The notes under the pieces are model-generated. The model ran no database searches. It was not told where the DNA came from and saw nothing but the letters and a program-made list of their open reading frames with translations. 64,000 bases of DNA from Bacterioplanoides sp. SCSIO 12839 (GTDB taxonomy: Bacteria; Pseudomonadota; Gammaproteobacteria; Pseudomonadales; Oceanobacteraceae). The position numbers and the translations under genes were made by a program. The stretch covers positions 1,700,501-1,764,500 of the forward strand of contig NZ_CP073745.1 in the NCBI RefSeq assembly GCF_024397975.1, in the 5' to 3' direction. Positions 18,417-26,886 of the stretch are shown here, piece after piece. Every line of letters starts with the position of its first letter. Position 1 is the first letter of the stretch.

Positions 18417-20689
18417 AGCATGGCATAGGTACAGTCAAGTGGTTCGGGGGGTATAACAACAAAACCGGAAAAGATAATGACTACGGCTTTGTCGAGGATG
18501 TCTCGGGGCAAGACTTTTTCTTACATAAGAGTGAGTGGCAAGAAGAAGCAGCTCCTTCAGAAGGTTTGCTAGTCACTTATTCTATTCTGGAATCCAAAGG
18601 GAGGTGGTCAGCTTCTTCTGCGAGTCCTGTTGAATATTCCACTTTTACCGAATTAGCTACTATTGCAGATGAATACTGGGGAATTCTCAATCGCGTAGAG
18701 AGGAAGCTGGTTTCGCAAGGCCTAACTCGATCCTTACGTGCGATGGGGATGCAAGAGGCTAGTGATTATTTGGAGCAGCTTGATGACCAGCAACTGAAAA
18801 AAGTAATCAATATATTGATTGGTTCTGGCTCTTCTTGGGATGTGGTTTGCAAGATAGAAGAGCAGACTGGTCTTAACATTCTCGATGTCTGCGATTGGTC
18901 TTGCTTTAGTCGGAAACTGGTTTTACATAAGTCCGCAGATATCGTTGCTCGCATTAATTGCGAAAGTGATGAAAGAGCGAAAGAGTTGATTGGATCTGTT
19001 AAGAGCAAGGCTACACTTGATATGCTGGCCTACTGGGTGCTAACCGGCTCGATGAACCTGCCACTTGAGTCCGCTTCAACTCAATCGCGTTTTGATAATT
19101 TCCTGCATGGTTTAGGTGATTCAACATTACATTATCCTGATTATTTAACAGGCTTATTTGCTAAGGAAGTAAACTTGGCGAAGGCATGTATTGCAAAACT
19201 ACTTAAAATTATTGGAATTAATCGCATTTTAAAACCTTTTGGGAATGAATTTTCCGAGATCATGCCGCTTGTTAAAGGGGTTATGAAAGAAGAAGGTCAA
19301 GTGTTTTTGCTGGAGGTCGACTGGGAGTTATTCGATAGTGATTATATTGCGCAGAATGCGGAAGAATTTGCTCAGGCTGTCAGAGCTGAAGGAGGGGAGT
19401 TATCAGAAAATGTGGAGGCTATATCATCTCGTGCTCCCAATGATCTATTGATGTTTCTGGGTTTAGCTGGCTATACCAGTATAGCTGATCGTAACAGGGT
19501 AGCCCTGACTCAGTACATTCAAGGGGTCTATTTAAAGAAATATGAGTTTCCCGAATATTTAAAGAGCTATGTGGATGAAGAGATAAAACCTAAGGGGGGG
19601 CTGATGTCGGCTCCTGTCATAGGGGATATTTTTGTTTATAGTCAATTTCTGGCTTACCTTTTTCAGAAAGACATTAAATTTATTAGCCTGTTCGAACAAT
19701 CCTCCTACTTGCAAACTAGGTTGGATGCTTTTGTACTAAAAGAATTGTTTGCGTTACTTATGTCGGACAATGCTTATGATGATGTATATCGCATATTTTT
19801 AGGGAAGCTTTGGCAGGCGATTTCGGCTTGCCATCTTGACCTGAGCAATCAGATTGATCAAATACTTAGCTTATTTCCTTCTTGTGGAACTCTGTCTATT
19901 CAGTCTACTTTCTTGGATGGAGGGCTGCGAAGGGAAAACTTTTCACTCTCGTGTGAGGCAGTGTATTGGCGCAAGCAGGATGCATACCTTTGCCGAGGAC
20001 GTTCTTGTTTAAATCCTAAGATAAATGGCGGGCAAGCCACAGAGTACTTTGGCTATTCAATCTATGACTGGTTTGCCCATTATGACATTTCATATATGGA
20101 AGCTGGTAAGCCTTCTGCCAGAGACTTTCCTATCAAGCTAGCAGGATTCTTTAACCGGTTGCGAGAGATCTGGAGTGTTTTGCACTGCCGAGATTGTCAG
20201 TCGTTGATGCTGCCTGAACTGAAGTATGCTCGTGTTGAGCATACAGTCTTTGAGCAAGGGCAGTTTGTTAAGAAGGATATGGCACCGGCTTACCGCTTAA
20301 CTGTTTTTAAGTGTCCAAATATTTCATGTATTGATCATGGTGTAGGCCATTACATTAATCATTGTATGGGATTTGATTGCTACTCATTGATTGATGACAG
20401 AGATTGCCAGGCACGGTGTGATACCGGGCGTTACATTTGTAAAGGCTGTGGTAGTTGTTGTTCGGATCATGCAAAAACTAACCCGGTTGGTTTGTGTCCG
20501 CAATGCGGCGACGGGTTGGTGCTCTATGAAACTGATGAAAGAGAGCCATACTCCAATAGGGTAAAAAGGGTGGTTAGATGTCAAGCTGGCTGCGGGTTCG
20601 AGATTGGCAGCGATAAATTATCCAAAAAATTCTATCAGGAATCTTGTGGGCCTGTATTTAGCTTGGATTCAGGTAGAGATCTTCCTTGA
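18413..20689 (+). CDS. Large protein with N-terminal cold-shock domain and C-terminal zinc ribbons
   Basis: The protein has 758 residues. Residues 1-70 resemble a cold-shock (OB-fold nucleic-acid-binding) domain: GTVKWFGG, then YGFVEDVSGQDFFLHKSEW, matching the RNP1/RNP2 regions. A long helical middle has no motif I recognise. From about residue 595 there are many cysteine pairs (CRDC, CKGCGSCC, CPQCG, CQAGCG), indicating two or more zinc ribbons. It looks like a single-strand nucleic-acid-binding protein and sits where islands often carry accessory or defence genes. No enzymatic motif is seen and its role is unknown. Confidence 0.75.
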   Translation: MKHGIGTVKWFGGYNNKTGKDNDYGFVEDVSGQDFFLHKSEWQEEAAPSEGLLVTYSILESKGRWSASSASPVEYSTFTELATIADEYWGILNRVERKLVSQGLTRSLRAMGMQEASDYLEQLDDQQLKKVINILIGSGSSWDVVCKIEEQTGLNILDVCDWSCFSRKLVLHKSADIVARINCESDERAKELIGSVKSKATLDMLAYWVLTGSMNLPLESASTQSRFDNFLHGLGDSTLHYPDYLTGLFAKEVNLAKACIAKLLKIIGINRILKPFGNEFSEIMPLVKGVMKEEGQVFLLEVDWELFDSDYIAQNAEEFAQAVRAEGGELSENVEAISSRAPNDLLMFLGLAGYTSIADRNRVALTQYIQGVYLKKYEFPEYLKSYVDEEIKPKGGLMSAPVIGDIFVYSQFLAYLFQKDIKFISLFEQSSYLQTRLDAFVLKELFALLMSDNAYDDVYRIFLGKLWQAISACHLDLSNQIDQILSLFPSCGTLSIQSTFLDGGLRRENFSLSCEAVYWRKQDAYLCRGRSCLNPKINGGQATEYFGYSIYDWFAHYDISYMEAGKPSARDFPIKLAGFFNRLREIWSVLHCRDCQSLMLPELKYARVEHTVFEQGQFVKKDMAPAYRLTVFKCPNISCIDHGVGHYINHCMGFDCYSLIDDRDCQARCDTGRYICKGCGSCCSDHAKTNPVGLCPQCGDGLVLYETDEREPYSNRVKRVVRCQAGCGFEIGSDKLSKKFYQESCGPVFSLDSGRDLP

Positions 20690-20800
20690 TTGATATTTTC
20701 ACCGGGCAGGCTATTGCAAGGTAAATTGATGCTTAAAGATGCGGTAGTGACTACGGACGGTGTTGAAAGCGAAATGGCCAATGCCCTTGGCCTATAGGAA

Positions 20801-20849
20801 AGAGACTATAGATGCTTTTGGGCGAATGCTTTGGTTGCATATAGTCTCT
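20801..20849. terminator. Long inverted repeat between convergent genes
   Basis: AGAGACTATA (20801-20810) and TATAGTCTCT (20840-20849) form a perfect 10-base stem around a 29-base spacer. It lies in the 187-base gap between the cold-shock-domain gene and the PrtN-like gene, which converge. It could be a terminator or a protein-binding site. Confidence 0.45.
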
Positions 20850-20876
20850 AAGTTTGTATAGAACTTACCGAAAGCC

Positions 20877-21134
20877 TCATGAAGCGATGCCGTTCATCTT
20901 AGCCCATTGCTGCCGAGCATCGTGCGCTCTGCTGTCAATGTATTCAGCCCAGTCCATAGCGCGACAATAGTAATCCGATTTTCCGGTTTTTTTGTAAAAC
21001 GGGACCGGTAAATCATGAAGGGAGGCTTTCCGCCGAGCTTGTGCGATTTTCATTCCAAAGTGGCTTTCACATACCTGATCGAGCTTTATTTCTGCAGACT
21101 CAAACTCTGCCATGACCAAAAAGAGCGTATTCAT
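20877..21134 (-). CDS. PrtN-like (pyocin activator family) small protein
   Basis: The 85-residue protein MNTLFLVMAEFESAEIKLDQ... ends in DWAEYIDSRAHDARQQWAKMNG. The start (MNT-FL-MA), the middle (ARRKASLHDLPVPFYK) and the AEYID tail match the pyocin activator PrtN family, which are small DNA-binding activators of phage-tail bacteriocin or prophage genes. I chose the ATG at 21134 with GGTGA upstream; an upstream extension is not conserved in character. No pyocin genes are in the window. It is the last gene of a minus-strand regulatory group. Confidence 0.75.
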   Translation of the reverse strand: MNTLFLVMAEFESAEIKLDQVCESHFGMKIAQARRKASLHDLPVPFYKKTGKSDYYCRAMDWAEYIDSRAHDARQQWAKMNGIAS

Positions 21135-21337
21135 TTTTTTCACCAAAAATAGTTGTTTCTCCTGTATAGCGGGGGTGTGTCCACTTTCTGGGAATCGCTT
21201 AAATGTGCCAATTTTGGTGTATGACCTCCGCCTTATAGAGGCGGCGGTCATAAAGCTGAGCATTTCTGTTCAATTTTTTGCCATGACAAAATAGGATGTT
21301 CAAAGATCCCGCTAATCGCTCAGTGATGTTCTATGCG

Positions 21338-21778
21338 TTAACCGGTGCTGGTGGTGAGTTTGTTCCAGATATCTAATACTTGGTCATTTTGAATAGGAAT
21401 GTCGATTCTGCCGATAAATTCAGGATCGACCACGACATCCTCATGTTCACCTGCCGTCATCACGTCGCATATGGAAATCTCTATTTGAGAGCAGAGGGGG
21501 CGATGACCGGTTTTTTCGTAGCACTCTGCTTCGAGTTGTTTGGCAGCTTCTATGCTGGCTGCTACTTGTGAAAACTTCGGGTAATCCGCTTTAACCTGTT
21601 CAAGCTTTTCCGTAATGCGGCTTGCGGCATATTCACGAACTTTGAGGGATTCTTCGTAAAACTGGCTTCGGTGTTTGCGTGCTACCTCGGAAACAGCATT
21701 GAGTAGCATGTTGGCAGAATACACCTTAATTAGTGATTCCGTGCGGTGATCTCGGGTGTGTATGGCGAGTTGAGTCAT
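21338..21778 (-). CDS. Hypothetical protein in the regulatory cluster
   Basis: The 146-residue soluble protein is largely helical in the middle (HRSQFYEESLKVREYAASRI, then TEKLEQVKADYP) with a C-terminal part rich in Asp and Ile. I recognise no family. It lies between the HTH gene and the PrtN-like gene in the same direction and probably shares their transcript. Confidence 0.6.
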   Translation of the reverse strand: MTQLAIHTRDHRTESLIKVYSANMLLNAVSEVARKHRSQFYEESLKVREYAASRITEKLEQVKADYPKFSQVAASIEAAKQLEAECYEKTGHRPLCSQIEISICDVMTAGEHEDVVVDPEFIGRIDIPIQNDQVLDIWNKLTTSTG

Positions 21779-21909
21779 TTTTTACCCCTTCGTTGCTGGT
21801 GATCAAATTATGTTCCAGGCATTGGCGAGAGGCTAGTTTGAGCGTCGCTCGCATGTTGAATCACATAGTTGCTATGGAAGAGGAGGAGGCTTGCCCGTGT
21901 TGTGTGTCT

Positions 21910-22146
21910 TTATTTGAACATCAGAATGTCGAGACCTTCATGCGGGTCAAGACCCAGGGCATCGCAGTATGTCACAAATTCATAGACATCCAGGCGACGT
22001 TCAAGATTTTCAATGCGCTGTACAAAGGAGTGAGCAACGTCCAGCCGTTCGGCCAGTTCGCGAATGCTGATCTTTTGCTGTTGGCGGCGGTCAATTAAGC
22101 CCTTTATAAGCCTTTGATACCGTGCTGAGGTGATTGTTTTCTGCAT
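21910..22146 (-). CDS. XRE-family helix-turn-helix regulator
   Basis: The 78-residue protein is essentially one Cro/C1-type HTH domain: QKISIRELAERLDVAHSFVQ, then RIENLERRLDVYEF. It is likely the repressor of this small cluster. Two copies of the half-site ATGAGTAC lie upstream, one within a perfect palindrome at 22279-22295. Confidence 0.85.
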   Translation of the reverse strand: MQKTITSARYQRLIKGLIDRRQQQKISIRELAERLDVAHSFVQRIENLERRLDVYEFVTYCDALGLDPHEGLDILMFK

Positions 22147-22182
22147 CGGATTATTGTCGATGCGATTGCTTTTATATCCAAA

Positions 22183-22190
22183 ATGAGTAC
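22183..22190. promoter_or_regulatory. Half-site ATGAGTAC upstream of the HTH gene
   Basis: The octamer ATGAGTAC is the same as each arm of the palindrome at 22279-22295 and lies 37 bases from the HTH start codon. It is probably a secondary operator. Confidence 0.45.
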
Positions 22191-22278
22191 CAATCTCCTG
22201 GCCGTTTTCTGACTTCTCACATAATTACCCTTGTTTGCGCCATTGAGTGTGGGTATCTAAGATTGTATATTTCATTGC

Positions 22279-22295
22279 GTACTCATAATGAGTAC
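22279..22295. promoter_or_regulatory. Palindromic operator GTACTCAT-A-ATGAGTAC
   Basis: A perfect 17-base palindrome with 8-base arms around one A, in the divergent intergenic region between the HTH gene (minus) and the lipoprotein gene (plus). XRE regulators typically bind such sites. It could control both directions. Confidence 0.6.
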
Positions 22296-22381
22296 TCTCT
22301 TAGGTGTGGGGTTGCACACAATTGAAGTGGTGCTGCGCTTTCTCACCGAGATCAGCGTTCAAATTGAAAATGGAGTTAAGT

Positions 22382-23128
22382 ATGAATCGTAGCGTTAAGC
22401 TGTCTGTCATGGCGGTATTAACCGGCCTGTTTCTGACTGGGTGTAAAACAACCCCGGTTAAACCTGCAGTTCCCTTATCTGACGATATTGAGACCGTCAG
22501 ATATGTTGTGCCTAAGACATCGGATATCGTTTCTGGGTACAAATTTATTGGAGATATTAATTTCAAAGGCTTCAAGCGTGGACCAAAAGAGGCGCAAGAG
22601 GTACTGACTTTTAATAAGCTGTCAGATAGCCAGCTACAGATTCACCGCCGTACTCAGAATGTTTCTGTCAGTGGCGTATCGCCAGGCTCGGGTATTAAAT
22701 ACACCATTGATTATGCCGTTTCTGATGCGCCGGACAGCTACTCCGTGATGATGAAGCCTGTCGCATCGGATGCTTATCAGGAAGGGCTGATTGGCAAGTT
22801 TGATGTTCCAACCTATACGCCTCAGCAAGTCGTAGAAACACTGAAAACCGGCACGGTCTTTTATTCACTGGAAATCGACTCGCCTTACGATGTTAAAAGC
22901 ATGACTGCTAACTTTGATCGCCTCGCCAAAAGAGAGAGCAAGGGGCGGTACATTATGAATCGCGGGAAGAAGGTGTATTTTGAATTAAAAGCGGTACCTT
23001 ATCGCAATGGTTCAAAGGTCAATCTCACGATTGTTGCACCAGCTGCTGAAACCAGCGCTTCAACTATTGATTTTGGCATCATCAGAAAAGAAATTCTGAC
23101 TAAGCTTGAGGAAATTGCCTCAGCTTAG
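22382..23128 (+). CDS. Predicted lipoprotein of unknown function
   Basis: The 248-residue protein starts MNRSVKLSVMAVLTGLFLTGC, a type II signal peptide with lipobox LTGC (Cys21). The rest is beta-rich with no family I recognise. GGAG lies 9-10 bases before the ATG at 22382; a longer frame upstream lacks a signal peptide start. It is probably exported to the periplasmic face of a membrane. Confidence 0.7.
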   Translation: MNRSVKLSVMAVLTGLFLTGCKTTPVKPAVPLSDDIETVRYVVPKTSDIVSGYKFIGDINFKGFKRGPKEAQEVLTFNKLSDSQLQIHRRTQNVSVSGVSPGSGIKYTIDYAVSDAPDSYSVMMKPVASDAYQEGLIGKFDVPTYTPQQVVETLKTGTVFYSLEIDSPYDVKSMTANFDRLAKRESKGRYIMNRGKKVYFELKAVPYRNGSKVNLTIVAPAAETSASTIDFGIIRKEILTKLEEIASA

Positions 23129-23271
23129 GCGCTTGTAACGCAACCATTGGTACTCTGCCTGAGTGCTAATGGTGGCGATTCAGCCTGGACCAACGTGTGT
23201 GGGTGACGTTCATATCATCCATTTGATTTTTTTGCTGTTAGAATCAGAGAACGACCAGATTGGAGTTCATC

Positions 23272-23445
23272 ATGCCATACAGCATTCTTTACTCGCCTGC
23301 CGGTATTCTTCTTGGCTTTTTAGCCGTATCACTCGTCATTGTTGTCTTTAAGTATCGCCGACAGACAGGGCGATGGATCTTTGGTTTGCAGGATACGGAC
23401 GAACAGGACTCCTCTAATTCTCAGAAGCAAAAACGCCGAAGCTAA
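23272..23445 (+). CDS. Small single-span membrane protein
   Basis: A 57-residue protein with one clear membrane helix (ILLGFLAVSLVIVVF) followed by a basic and then polar tail (KYRRQTGRW, ending QKQKRRS). GGAG lies before the ATG at 23272. A strong terminator follows directly, which supports a real transcript ending here. The function is unknown. Confidence 0.6.
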   Translation: MPYSILYSPAGILLGFLAVSLVIVVFKYRRQTGRWIFGLQDTDEQDSSNSQKQKRRS

Positions 23446-23460
23446 CGCTGAACGGCAGAG

Positions 23461-23503
23461 CTGGGGCACCTCTGAATAATTCAGAGGTGCCCCAGTTTCT
23501 TTT
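23461..23503 (+). terminator. Strong rho-independent terminator
   Basis: Perfect 16-base arms (CTGGGGCACCTCTGAA at 23461-23476 and its complement at 23480-23495) enclose a 3-base loop and are followed by TTTCTTTT. It ends the small membrane protein transcript and insulates umuDC. Confidence 0.93.
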
Positions 23504-23538
23504 GGCGGTCTTACTTGCAAGAGCAATTGAACTCAATA

Positions 23539-23558
23539 TACTGTATATAAAAACAGTA
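23539..23558 (+). promoter_or_regulatory. LexA (SOS) box upstream of umuD
   Basis: TACTGTATATAAAAACAGTA is a perfect match to the gammaproteobacterial LexA consensus CTGT-N8-ACAG with flanking TA. It ends 16 bases before the umuD ATG. It predicts DNA-damage induction of umuDC. Confidence 0.93.
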
Positions 23559-23574
23559 TTATTGAGGATTGCTC

Positions 23575-24006
23575 ATGGTTTTGTCTGTACTTGGGCGGGC
23601 AGATTCGCCATCTGTTCTGAGCCTGCCATTCTATGCATCGCGTGTGTCCGCTGGTTTTCCGTCACCAGCGACCGACTATATTGAATCAACGCTTGATTTG
23701 AACGAGCTATGTATCAAGCACCCTGCAGCCACTTACTTCGTAAGGGTCCAGGGGGACTCTATGGTGGATGCCGGTATAGAGGACGGTGACATTCTGGTTG
23801 TCGACCGCTCTCTGAAAGCGAATCACGAAGACATCGTCATTGCGGGCTGGAGTGGTGAGTTAACCTGTAAGCGCCTTGAGTTGCGGCCTGTCCCTCGTTT
23901 GGTTGCGTGCAACCCCGCCTATCCGCCGATCACTATCCCTGAAGGCGAAAACCTGGATGTGTTTGGGGTTGTTGTCAGTGTTGTTCGGAATTTTAAGCGC
24001 CACTGA
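23575..24006 (+). CDS. umuD: UmuD-like translesion polymerase V subunit
   Basis: The 143-residue LexA-fold protein is self-cleaving in RecA-dependent SOS induction. The cleavage pair is Ala26-Gly27 (SAGF), the nucleophile is Ser62 in GDSMVDAGI, and the general base is Lys99 in LTCKRLE. I chose the ATG at 23575, which follows the LexA box and gives the usual short N-terminal arm. The stop overlaps the umuC start by one base (TGATG). Being island-borne, it may be a second, mobile copy of a chromosomal polymerase V. Confidence 0.93.
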   Translation: MVLSVLGRADSPSVLSLPFYASRVSAGFPSPATDYIESTLDLNELCIKHPAATYFVRVQGDSMVDAGIEDGDILVVDRSLKANHEDIVIAGWSGELTCKRLELRPVPRLVACNPAYPPITIPEGENLDVFGVVVSVVRNFKRH

Positions 24007-25277
24007 TGTTTGCCCTGGTTGATTGCAATAATTTCTATGCCAGTTGTGAGCGATTGTTTCGCCCTGACCTGATTGGCGTTCCGATCGTTGTCTTATCCAA
24101 TAACGACGGCTGCATCATCGCTCGCTCGGCAGAAGCAAAAGCCTTAGGAATCAAAATGGGCGCACCTTTTCATCAATGTCGGGCTGATTTGGAGTTGGCT
24201 GGTGTCCGCTGGTTTTCATCGAACTATGCCTTGTATGGCGATCTATCAAGCCGGGTAATGACCGTTCTGGAGGGCAAGTCACCGAGGCTTGAAGTTTATT
24301 CCATTGATGAAGCTTTTCTCGATTTCACAGGGTTCGAGCGTCATTTTGATTTGATGGCGTATGGGCAGGATGTACGAGAGTCTGTTTATCGTTGGACCGG
24401 TATTCGGGTTGGTGTTGGCATCGCGCCCACCAAAACGCTGGCGAAGTTAGCAAATCACCTGGCTAAACGCTCAGAGAGTGGCGTTGCTGTATTGGATTCC
24501 CCGGAGCGAATTCAGGAAGCCTTAGACAAGTTAGAAGTATCGGGTGTATGGGGAGTCGGACGAAAATTATCCGAGAAACTCAGAGTCGAGGGGATCTATA
24601 CGGCTTTGCAATTAAGCCAGGCAGATACCGCTTGGCTTAAAAAGCGCTTTAGTGTTGTGCTCGAAAAGACCGCTCGTGAATTACGGGGGCTTTCATGCCT
24701 TAGCCTTGAAGAAGACATCCCCGCGCGGCAGCAAATTATCAGTAGCCGGTCTTTTGGACAGCGTGTTACCGATTTAAGAGAGCTTCAGGCTGCTATCTCT
24801 CACCACGTTGTCAGAGCTGGAGAGAAGCTCCGCCAAGATGGGTTGAAGGCGGGTGGTTTGCAGGTATTTATCCGAACCGGACGGTTCAATCCGAATGAAG
24901 CTCAGTATTCGGGCAGTGTTAATCATCGGTTTGTAGAGCCGACTTCTGACAGCCTTGAAATAGCCCGAACAGCCAACCGCCTGTTAATACACATCTGGAA
25001 ACCCGGCTATCGGTACGCTAAAGCGGGTGTCATGCTCGTGGATCTGGATCATCACAAGATTCATCAAGGAGATCTTTTTAACGATCCTTCCAAAGCTGGA
25101 AATCCTCAGCTGATGACAACGTTAGATCAGCTGAATCAGCGCTTTCCTGGCGGTGTTTGCTTGGGGAGGTCTGCTGTTCGCAAAGCGGATAAAAGCATGG
25201 AGGCGTGGCGAATGAGTCGAAATTATCTCTCTCCTGCTTATACGACCAATTGGAATGAGTTGCCGGTGGTGAGGTGA
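24006..25277 (+). CDS. umuC: UmuC-like Y-family DNA polymerase V catalytic subunit
   Basis: UmuC carries out error-prone translesion synthesis with UmuD'2 and RecA. At 423 residues it has full length. It starts MFALVDCNNFYASCERLFRP, containing the first catalytic aspartate and the tyrosine steric gate region. The second catalytic pair is in YSIDEAFLDFTG. The helix-hairpin-helix VSGVWGVGRKLSEKL and a complete C-terminal little-finger region are present. It is translationally coupled to umuD and under the LexA box. Confidence 0.95.
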   Translation: MFALVDCNNFYASCERLFRPDLIGVPIVVLSNNDGCIIARSAEAKALGIKMGAPFHQCRADLELAGVRWFSSNYALYGDLSSRVMTVLEGKSPRLEVYSIDEAFLDFTGFERHFDLMAYGQDVRESVYRWTGIRVGVGIAPTKTLAKLANHLAKRSESGVAVLDSPERIQEALDKLEVSGVWGVGRKLSEKLRVEGIYTALQLSQADTAWLKKRFSVVLEKTARELRGLSCLSLEEDIPARQQIISSRSFGQRVTDLRELQAAISHHVVRAGEKLRQDGLKAGGLQVFIRTGRFNPNEAQYSGSVNHRFVEPTSDSLEIARTANRLLIHIWKPGYRYAKAGVMLVDLDHHKIHQGDLFNDPSKAGNPQLMTTLDQLNQRFPGGVCLGRSAVRKADKSMEAWRMSRNYLSPAYTTNWNELPVVR

Positions 25278-25343
25278 TGTTTAAACAGGGATTGATTTGG
25301 ATGTTGGGGTGGAAAAGCTCTTTTGAGCTTTAATGCCATTCCA

Positions 25344-25362
25344 GCAGGGCTTAATGCCCTGC
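25344..25362. terminator. Hairpin between convergent umuC and the small minus-strand gene
   Basis: GCAGGGC (25344-25350) and GCCCTGC (25356-25362) form a 7-base GC-rich stem with loop TTAAT. It lies in the 96-base gap between convergent genes. T-runs are weak. Confidence 0.55.
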
Positions 25363-25373
25363 GTTAAATGATC

Positions 25374-25643
25374 TTAGTGGCTGGCAGGGTTCAGCAGATG
25401 ATCTGGGAAGCAGCTTAAGAAAGCTTTATTTAGCTCAGGAATTGACAGGTACTCTGGCGGCCATTTCTGGATTTTGTTGTGGACCCATAGCTGGACCGCG
25501 CTGTGGTTATCATAGCCTCCAGGAAGGCTCAAATAGCTGGCCATGCCATAGCCTTGGAGAATAGAGTGCTCAGCAACGAGTTTGCTGGCAATTTCACGGG
25601 CCTCTTTTGAAACCCAAACCAGATTAAAGTTATCAGGATGCAT
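25374..25643 (-). CDS. Small protein downstream of the second recombinase
   Basis: The predicted 89-residue protein (MHPDNFNLVWVSKEAREIAS...) overlaps the end of the recombinase gene by 11 bases. I chose the start at 25643 because GGAG lies 9 bases upstream inside the recombinase gene; starts at 25649 or 25658 are also possible. It has no recognised domain. The overlap implies translation together with the recombinase, as seen for small partner proteins of integrases. Confidence 0.55.
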   Translation of the reverse strand: MHPDNFNLVWVSKEAREIASKLVAEHSILQGYGMASYLSLPGGYDNHSAVQLWVHNKIQKWPPEYLSIPELNKAFLSCFPDHLLNPASH

Positions 25644-26697
25644 CGTCATCTTCTCCATTATTAATCCCGGATACCTGATTAAGGCGCTTATTTGATGGGC
25701 CAATATGCTCATTAAGTAGGCGCTCAATGGCAGAGCCATCCCGGCGGGTCAGGTTTGGGACATAACGAGAGTAGACTCGAAAGAGCATTTCGGTGGTGGT
25801 ATGCCCCATTTGAGCGGCAATCCACTCCGGGCTTTCACCTGAAGCCAGCCACAGCGTCGCTGCAGTATGCCGAGTCTGGTAGGGACGACGCTTTTTTAAC
25901 TTCAGATAGCGAAGCAGTGGGTACCAGACTCTCTTAGTAACGTTATTGTGCGACAACGGTGTACATGCCTGAGTGCAGAACACGAATTTTTGGTTGCCGC
26001 TTACTTTGAACTGAGCCTGTAATGCTTCATAAACCAAATCGCTCATTTGGATGTCGCGCTGAGAGCCATCGGTTTTGGTGTATTCGATGCGGCCATCAAC
26101 CACCGTTTCACGCACTAGAATCAATCGACGCTCGAAATCGACGTAACGCCATTGCAGGCCATCTATTTCACCTGTTCGCATGCCTGTGAAGAAGCGCAAC
26201 GTGTAATAGGCGTGAAAATCTGGGCGGACGTTATCCAAAATAAGCCTTACTTCCTCCAGGCTAAATGGCTCAACATCGACTCGTTGGATTTTTAGCGATT
26301 TAATCCCTTTAAATGGTGAGTTAAAATCATAGCGGTCAGCGGCTTCATTCAAAATCATTCTTAAAGGCGTCATGATCTTATTGATGGTGGCTGGTTTTAA
26401 GGCTTCTTTCTTCTGCTTTGGTTCTTTGGCGAGAGTGGAGCGGAAGCTAAGAATCTGGGCTTTGGTGATGGCGCTGACATCTATTTTGCCAAGCACCGGC
26501 AGGACATAAGTGTTGAGATTGCTCATCACGGATATAGCATGGCTATCGCGCCACTCAACCTTCATCTCATTCAGCCAAATCTCAGTGAACTCTTCTAGCG
26601 TTGGTGTCTCTGAGCGAGCTGCTCTGATTCGCTCATCATGCTCTGTGAATTCAGCTACGCGTTTACTGTTCGGAAAGGTTAAATAATCATCAGTCAT
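25633..26697 (-). CDS. Second tyrosine recombinase
   Basis: The phage-type integrase has 354 residues from the ATG at 26697, which is preceded by AAAGGT; alternative ATGs at 26718 and 26715 lack a ribosome site. A core-binding SAM-like region lies at about residues 30-140. Catalytic residues are Arg in FFTGMRTGEIDGLQW, HxxR-type in YQTRHTAATLWL, His in QMGHTTTEM, and Tyr in RVYSRYVPN. It lies inside the island, away from both ends, so it suggests a nested or older element. Its own attachment sites are not obvious. Confidence 0.92.
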   Translation of the reverse strand: MTDDYLTFPNSKRVAEFTEHDERIRAARSETPTLEEFTEIWLNEMKVEWRDSHAISVMSNLNTYVLPVLGKIDVSAITKAQILSFRSTLAKEPKQKKEALKPATINKIMTPLRMILNEAADRYDFNSPFKGIKSLKIQRVDVEPFSLEEVRLILDNVRPDFHAYYTLRFFTGMRTGEIDGLQWRYVDFERRLILVRETVVDGRIEYTKTDGSQRDIQMSDLVYEALQAQFKVSGNQKFVFCTQACTPLSHNNVTKRVWYPLLRYLKLKKRRPYQTRHTAATLWLASGESPEWIAAQMGHTTTEMLFRVYSRYVPNLTRRDGSAIERLLNEHIGPSNKRLNQVSGINNGEDDDAS

Positions 26698-26886
26698 TTC
26701 GTATACCTTTATCATCATATGTTGCTTTTACTCATCATTTGAAGAGTATGAGCGATTCTAAAGGTATTGTTGATGAATGTACGCTACATTTGCACTTCTT
26801 TATCTACAAATGAAGCTTTTGTTATTCTAGATGAGCTTCATGTGGTGTAGTAAACTCCGCGAATTATTAACTGGAGATGTTTTGAG

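Noticed and set aside
21733-22098. A 121-codon plus-strand ORF
   Set aside because: It runs antisense through the clear HTH gene at 21910-22146 and the start of the gene at 21338-21778.
25633-26697. Second recombinase as the enzyme responsible for the 70-bp attachment repeats
   Set aside because: It lies about 9 kb from the left end and 29 kb from the right, whereas the first integrase sits directly next to attL.
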